A stretch of DNA of 64,000 bases from Hamadaea tsunoensis DSM 44101 (GTDB lineage Bacteria > Actinomycetota > Actinomycetes > Mycobacteriales > Micromonosporaceae), in the NCBI RefSeq assembly GCF_000428945.1, contig NZ_AUAX01000004.1, forward strand, positions 372,001 through 436,000, read 5' to 3'. The translations under genes and the position numbers were made by a program. The notes below the pieces were generated by a model, which was given only the letters and a program-made list of their open reading frames with translations, had not been told where the DNA came from and did not search any database. Below, piece after piece: positions 60,602 through 64,000 of the stretch (its first letter is position 1; the number at the start of each line of letters is the position of its first letter).

Positions 60602-61263
60602 TCAAGGTACTGATCGTCGACGACCAGGCCCTCATCCGCGCCGGTTTCCGGGCACTCCTGGCCGAAGAGGACGACATCGAGGTCGTCGCCGAAGGTACCC
60701 ACGGCGGCGAAGCGGTCGAGCTGGCCGTCGCGTACCGGCCGGACGTGGTCCTGCTCGACATCCAGATGCCCGGCCTGGACGGGATCGAGGCGACCAGACT
60801 GATCAGCGGGGACGAGCGGCTGGCCGGCGTACACGTGGTGATCCTGACGAACTACGGCCTGGACGAGTACGTCTACGACGCGCTGCGCGCGGGCGCCGCG
60901 GGGTTCCTGGTGAAGGACACCGACCCGGCGGACCTGCTCCACGGCATCCGCGTCGCCGCGCGCGGCGACGCGCTGCTGTCCCCGGCGATCACCCGCCGGC
61001 TGATCGGCGAGTTCGTGGCACGCCGGCCGCGCGGCGCGGTCGCGGACGCGCTCGGCGTGCTGACCCACCGCGAGCGGGAGGTGGTGGCGCTGGCCGCGCG
61101 CGGGCTGTCCAACGAGGAGATCGCCGAGACCGCGGTGATCAGCCTGGCCACGGCGAAGACCCACATCAGCCGGGCGATGACCAAGCTCCACGCCCGCGAC
61201 CGTGCGCAACTCGTGGTCTTCGCCTACGAATCCGGCCTGGTCCTCCCGCCCGACCGCACCTGA
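60598..61263 (+). CDS. NarL-type response regulator
   Basis: The 221-residue protein starts at ATG 60598, overlapping the kinase stop (ATGA). The receiver domain has VLIVDDQALIRAGFRALLAE, phospho-Asp in DVVLLDIQMPGLDGIEA (about residue 54) and Lys in GFLVKDTDPAD. The LuxR helix-turn-helix is LTHREREVVALAARGLSNEE, then ISLATAKTHISRAMTKLHAR. It forms a pair with the kinase; target genes are not evident. Confidence 0.95.
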   Translation: MIKVLIVDDQALIRAGFRALLAEEDDIEVVAEGTHGGEAVELAVAYRPDVVLLDIQMPGLDGIEATRLISGDERLAGVHVVILTNYGLDEYVYDALRAGAAGFLVKDTDPADLLHGIRVAARGDALLSPAITRRLIGEFVARRPRGAVADALGVLTHREREVVALAARGLSNEEIAETAVISLATAKTHISRAMTKLHARDRAQLVVFAYESGLVLPPDRT

Positions 61264-61331
61264 CACGACCGCCGCCGTCGCACGTTCCAGCTCTTGTCGC
61301 GACTGTCCGACTTGCACCCCCACCTTCCCGA

Positions 61332-61399
61332 CGATCTTGCGCGAATGTCTCGAATTTCGTCGGGAATGCGCGGAATGCCGGTACATTCGCGCAAGATCG
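61332..61399. repeat. Perfect 17-bp inverted repeat with a 34-base loop
   Basis: CGATCTTGCGCGAATGT (61332-61348) is repeated inverted at 61383-61399. It lies 69 bases after the response regulator stop and 38 bases before the phosphatase start. It may act as a terminator or a regulatory structure. It shares the word CAAGATC with the 80-bp elements but not the rest. Confidence 0.85.
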
Positions 61400-61436
61400 G
61401 CGCTGCGGCTCAGGTGGACGTGGCTATGCTCGGCCG

Positions 61437-62048
61437 ATGGCAGTGGACCTGGTCTACGAGACCCACTCGATCACCACCGACAACGAGTCCGGCCACGCCA
61501 CCGGCTGGCTGCCCGGCGAGCTCTCCGAGACCGGCCGCCGGTTCGCCGCCGACCTCGGCCGGCGCCACCGCGACGACGGAACCGTGGCCGTGTACGCCTC
61601 CGACCTGCGCCGCGCTGTCGAGACCGCGGAGATCGCCTTCGACGGCAGCGGCATTCCGATCCACACCGACGCCCGGCTCCGCGAGGTGAACTACGGCGAC
61701 TGGAACGGGATGCCGGTCAGCCGCCTCGAAGCTGAGCGGTCCGCCCGGATCGACACGCCGTTCCCGGGCGGCCAGAGCTACCGCGAGGTCGTCACGCAGA
61801 CGGCGGACCTGCTGCGGGAGCTGGCGTTGAAGCACGACGGCGAGCGGATCGTCCTGATCGGACATTCGGCCACCCGGCACGCGCTCAACGTGCTGCTGCA
61901 GGGCGCCCGCCTGGAGGATCTGGTGGACGCCCCGTTCAAGTGGCGCGAGGGCTGGGAGTACGTGCTGCCGGCGGGCTGGACCCTGAGCCTGACCATCACG
62001 GGCACGACGACCACCAAGTCCGTACACGTGACGAAGAGCGACTGCTGA
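61437..62048 (+). CDS. Histidine phosphatase family protein
   Basis: The 203-residue protein starts at ATG 61437. It begins VDLVYETHSITTDNESGHAT, in which ETHS replaces the usual RHG catalytic triad, then AVYASDLRRAVETAEIAF, EVNYGDWNGMP and IVLIGHSATRHALN (second His). This ETHS form recurs in many actinobacterial relatives, from memory. Its activity and substrate are unknown. The convergent thioesterase gene ends 23 bases away. Confidence 0.85.
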   Translation: MAVDLVYETHSITTDNESGHATGWLPGELSETGRRFAADLGRRHRDDGTVAVYASDLRRAVETAEIAFDGSGIPIHTDARLREVNYGDWNGMPVSRLEAERSARIDTPFPGGQSYREVVTQTADLLRELALKHDGERIVLIGHSATRHALNVLLQGARLEDLVDAPFKWREGWEYVLPAGWTLSLTITGTTTTKSVHVTKSDC

Positions 62049-62070
62049 TCGGAGCAGGAACCGACGGCGG

Positions 62071-62484
62071 TCACAGGTCCAGGAGGGCGTGGTCGGTGGA
62101 CAGCTCGCGGAACCGCGCGGCGGGATCGCTGACCAGCCGCCGGGTCTCCAGGTCGAGCAGCCCGCCGACGCTGGCCAGCTCGGCGACCACCGTCCCGTCC
62201 GCCTTCGTGTAGCGCTGCTCGATCCGGAACGTCTTGCCCTCGCCCCAGAGGAACTTCAGCGACACGTCGACCTCGTCGCCGCCCCGCAGTTCGCGCAGGT
62301 AGCGGATGGTGACCTCCAGCGCGACCGGCCCGACCCCCGCGGCGATCAGCTTGTCCTGGGGCAGCCCCGCCGCACGCAGCGCTTCCCAGCGGGCATGCTC
62401 GGCGTACTGGAGGTAGACGGCCTGGTTGAGATGCCCCTGGGTGTCGAGTTCGTACCCTCGCACCACGATCCGCACGGTGAACAC
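62071..62484 (-). CDS. Hot-dog fold acyl-CoA thioesterase
   Basis: The 137-residue protein starts at GTG 62484. The 4HBT pattern is ELDTQGHLNQAVYLQYAEHA (Asp and His of the active site), then VALEVTIRYLRELRGGDEVD, then FRIEQRYTKADGTVVAELAS. It should hydrolyse acyl-CoA or acyl-ACP in the cytosol. No adjacent acyl pathway identifies its substrate. It is transcribed alone. Confidence 0.85.
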   Translation of the reverse strand: MFTVRIVVRGYELDTQGHLNQAVYLQYAEHARWEALRAAGLPQDKLIAAGVGPVALEVTIRYLRELRGGDEVDVSLKFLWGEGKTFRIEQRYTKADGTVVAELASVGGLLDLETRRLVSDPAARFRELSTDHALLDL

Positions 62485-62559
62485 GCGCCCACGTTACCCA
62501 GAGGGGTATGACGGTACGAGCGGGCGCGCCCTACGGCACGCCCGCTCGTCTGGTGCGGG

Positions 62560-63405
62560 TCAGGAGATGCAGATCCCCATGACCTCGACCTCCCAGGAAC
62601 TGCCGAACGGTCCGATCTCGCGGGCCGTCACCTCGGCCGTACCCACGTTGAGCTTGGGGTTGACCGTGGCCAGCGACACCCCGCCGAGCGCGTACGTGAT
62701 CGCCCCGCCCGCGCCCGACAGCTCCGGCGTGGTGCCGCCGCACATCGAGGTGTCCTCGGTCTTGGGCGTCACGGAGTTGTTCGCGCTCGGGAACGACGTG
62801 TACGCCATCGACCCCGGGCTGTACGCGCACATCGCCTGCACCGAGAACGAGTAGTTCCCGGGCGTGCCGTAGTTGTACGCCGTGGCCGAGACCTGGTTGA
62901 GCGCGCTGGTGAACCGCAGCTCGTCGATGGCCACCTGGCCGTTGGCACTGTCCAGGAAGTAGCCGCCGCCGACCGTGTACTTGCCCGTCGGGCAGGTCGC
63001 GACCGGGGTCTTGTAGTTCGGGTCCGGCCCGAGGGTCGCCTGCACGATCGTCAGGCCGGACAGCGTACCGGCGGGTGCGCACACTCCGTAGACCTCGACG
63101 GTCCAGTTGGCCGTCGTCGAGATCGCCTCGATGCCGAACGCCGTGGCGGTCGCGCCGGTGGCCGTGTCGGCGTACGCCTTGGTGAGCAGGACGTCGCCGT
63201 TGCCGGTGACCGCTCCGCCGACCGTGGTCAGCTTGTCGCCGGGGTTGCAGCTCACCGTGATCGACTTCGATGACAGCGAGTCGTTGGCGCTGATGTTGTG
63301 CACCCGGTACAGGCCCAGGCTGGCGTGGGCCGGAGCGGCCGGGCCGACCAGCGCCGCGGCGGCCACGAGGCCGGCACAGAGAGCCAGTTTGAGGATGGAT
63401 TTCAC
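62560..63405 (-). CDS. Secreted Cys-rich repeat protein
   Basis: The 281-residue protein starts at GTG 63405, with GACGAGG nearby upstream. A Sec signal ends near AAPAHASLGLY. The mature protein repeats a Cys-paired unit: CNPGDKLTTVGGAVTG ... WTVEVYGVCA, then CPTGKYTVGGGYFLDS ... FSVQAMCAYS, then the closing CGGTTPELSGAGGAITYALG ... WEVEVMGICIS. It is likely a beta-rich extracellular protein. The same unit occurs in the divergent protein at 63555. Confidence 0.82.
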   Translation of the reverse strand: MKSILKLALCAGLVAAAALVGPAAPAHASLGLYRVHNISANDSLSSKSITVSCNPGDKLTTVGGAVTGNGDVLLTKAYADTATGATATAFGIEAISTTANWTVEVYGVCAPAGTLSGLTIVQATLGPDPNYKTPVATCPTGKYTVGGGYFLDSANGQVAIDELRFTSALNQVSATAYNYGTPGNYSFSVQAMCAYSPGSMAYTSFPSANNSVTPKTEDTSMCGGTTPELSGAGGAITYALGGVSLATVNPKLNVGTAEVTAREIGPFGSSWEVEVMGICIS

Positions 63406-63554
63406 GGGACCTCGTCCCTTCGTCGGCCACCGTGGACGGTGGCGTCTGCCGTCGAGACTCCGGACCGGCCTCCGCGCTACGTCAGCGCGCGGCGTACCCG
63501 GCCGGGCTGACGCGGGCATGACGCGACCGTGACACCCCGGCCAAGACTGGCGGC

Positions 63555-64000
63555 ATGGGTCTCACACATCTGATGATCATTACGGCGCTGGCGGCCGGCG
63601 GAGCCGCTCCCCTCGACGCCCCGGCGACACCGGGGCGGTACGCCGCGGCCACCGCGGTGTCGGTGGCGACGGCGAAAAGCGTCCGGGTCGACTGTCCCGC
63701 CGGGACGGTCGTCTTCGGTTCCGGCGGCCGGGTCGTCGACGGCTTCGGCGGCGTGGTGCTGACCGGGATCATGCCCGACCCCGCCCTGCGTTCGGTCACC
63801 GCGTACGCGGTCGCCCGGCCCGGGCACAAGGGTCCCTGGGGACTGGTCGCGTACGCGGTCTGCCTGCCGGAAAGCGGCCTCGCCCCGGTACGCGTCGCGG
63901 CGATCGGCGCCGGCTACACGGTGACGGCCTCGTGCCCGACCGCGACGGTCCTGTACGGCAACGGTTTCCTGCTGCCGAACGCCGACGCGGCCACCTACGC
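63555..64000 (+). CDS. Secreted Cys-rich repeat protein, cut by the window edge
   Basis: The frame from ATG 63555 remains open to the window end (148 residues). A short hydrophobic start (THLMIITALAAGGAAPLDAP) looks like a signal peptide. The repeated unit is CPAGTVVFGSGGRVVDGFGG, then WGLVAYAVCLPESGL, then CPTATVLYGNGFLLP, matching the units of the divergent neighbour at 62560. The two may be old duplicates. Function unknown. Confidence 0.75.
   Translation, partial: MGLTHLMIITALAAGGAAPLDAPATPGRYAAATAVSVATAKSVRVDCPAGTVVFGSGGRVVDGFGGVVLTGIMPDPALRSVTAYAVARPGHKGPWGLVAYAVCLPESGLAPVRVAAIGAGYTVTASCPTATVLYGNGFLLPNADAATY

Overview
The window is about 72% GC by eye, dense with genes, and uses many GTG starts. 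Its gene families are actinobacterial: an ECF42-type sigma factor with a DGPF partner, DUF5990, DUF3052, SdhCAB with a single large cytochrome b subunit, twin-arginine secreted enzymes, and Cys-rich secreted proteins. I infer a soil or plant-associated actinomycete, plausibly Micromonosporaceae. The family assignment is inference only. The tetranucleotide GTAC is conspicuously common, while CTAG is rare and concentrated at stop codons and intergenic sites.

Layout. 1-6.8 kb: a cut-off collagen-like gene, a TPR membrane protein, a kinase-like protein with a broken P-loop, a ferredoxin-reductase-type flavoprotein, an MscS-related membrane protein, and an S9 peptidase that seems to have lost part of its propeller. 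6.9-11.1 kb is a mobile-element zone. A 1,568-bp IS5-family element (6998-8565) has perfect 15-bp ends, a 5-bp target duplication and a passenger gene on the opposite strand. It interrupts a minus-strand membrane protein whose frame can be restored on paper. Next to it, a hydrolase gene is bracketed by a perfect 40-bp inverted repeat that includes the tail of a second transposase. 11.1-18.5 kb: an SDR operon, acetyltransferases, a lipoprotein, a TetR regulator with two clear operators upstream of a SnoaL-like gene, and a DUF5990 gene.

18.5-28 kb: HAD-like protein, acyltransferase, a NUDIX-ureohydrolase fusion, DGPF protein plus ECF42-like sigma factor, a divergent MarR pair, proline iminopeptidase, a TetR-cupin operon and an M50-like protease. 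28-38 kb: a large secreted GH127-ricin enzyme, a phosphotransferase, a DUF4190 protein, GNAT, methyltransferases, a free-standing Hsp70 substrate-binding domain, HIT and YbaK proteins. 38-52 kb: EamA exporter with ArsR regulator, two flavin monooxygenases, aldo-keto reductase, NUDIX proteins, quinone reductase with DUF3052, TipA-like MerR, PLP dehydratase, a PadR operon and Ohr. 52.9-56.4 kb: the sdhCAB operon, divergent from a LysR gene. 57.4-61.3 kb: a multicopper oxidase operon and a NarL-type two-component system. 61.4-64 kb: phosphatase, thioesterase and two divergent secreted Cys-rich proteins.

The most notable non-gene structure is an approximately 80-bp double palindrome present three times (14.9, 31.1 and 37.3 kb), each time in a gap between convergent genes. 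Three other convergent pairs end in one shared CTAG that supplies TAG to both strands. Several regulators have recognisable palindromic operators. Two operator sites (51.4 and 51.7 kb) have no regulator gene beside them. I saw no rRNA, tRNA, CRISPR array or prophage.
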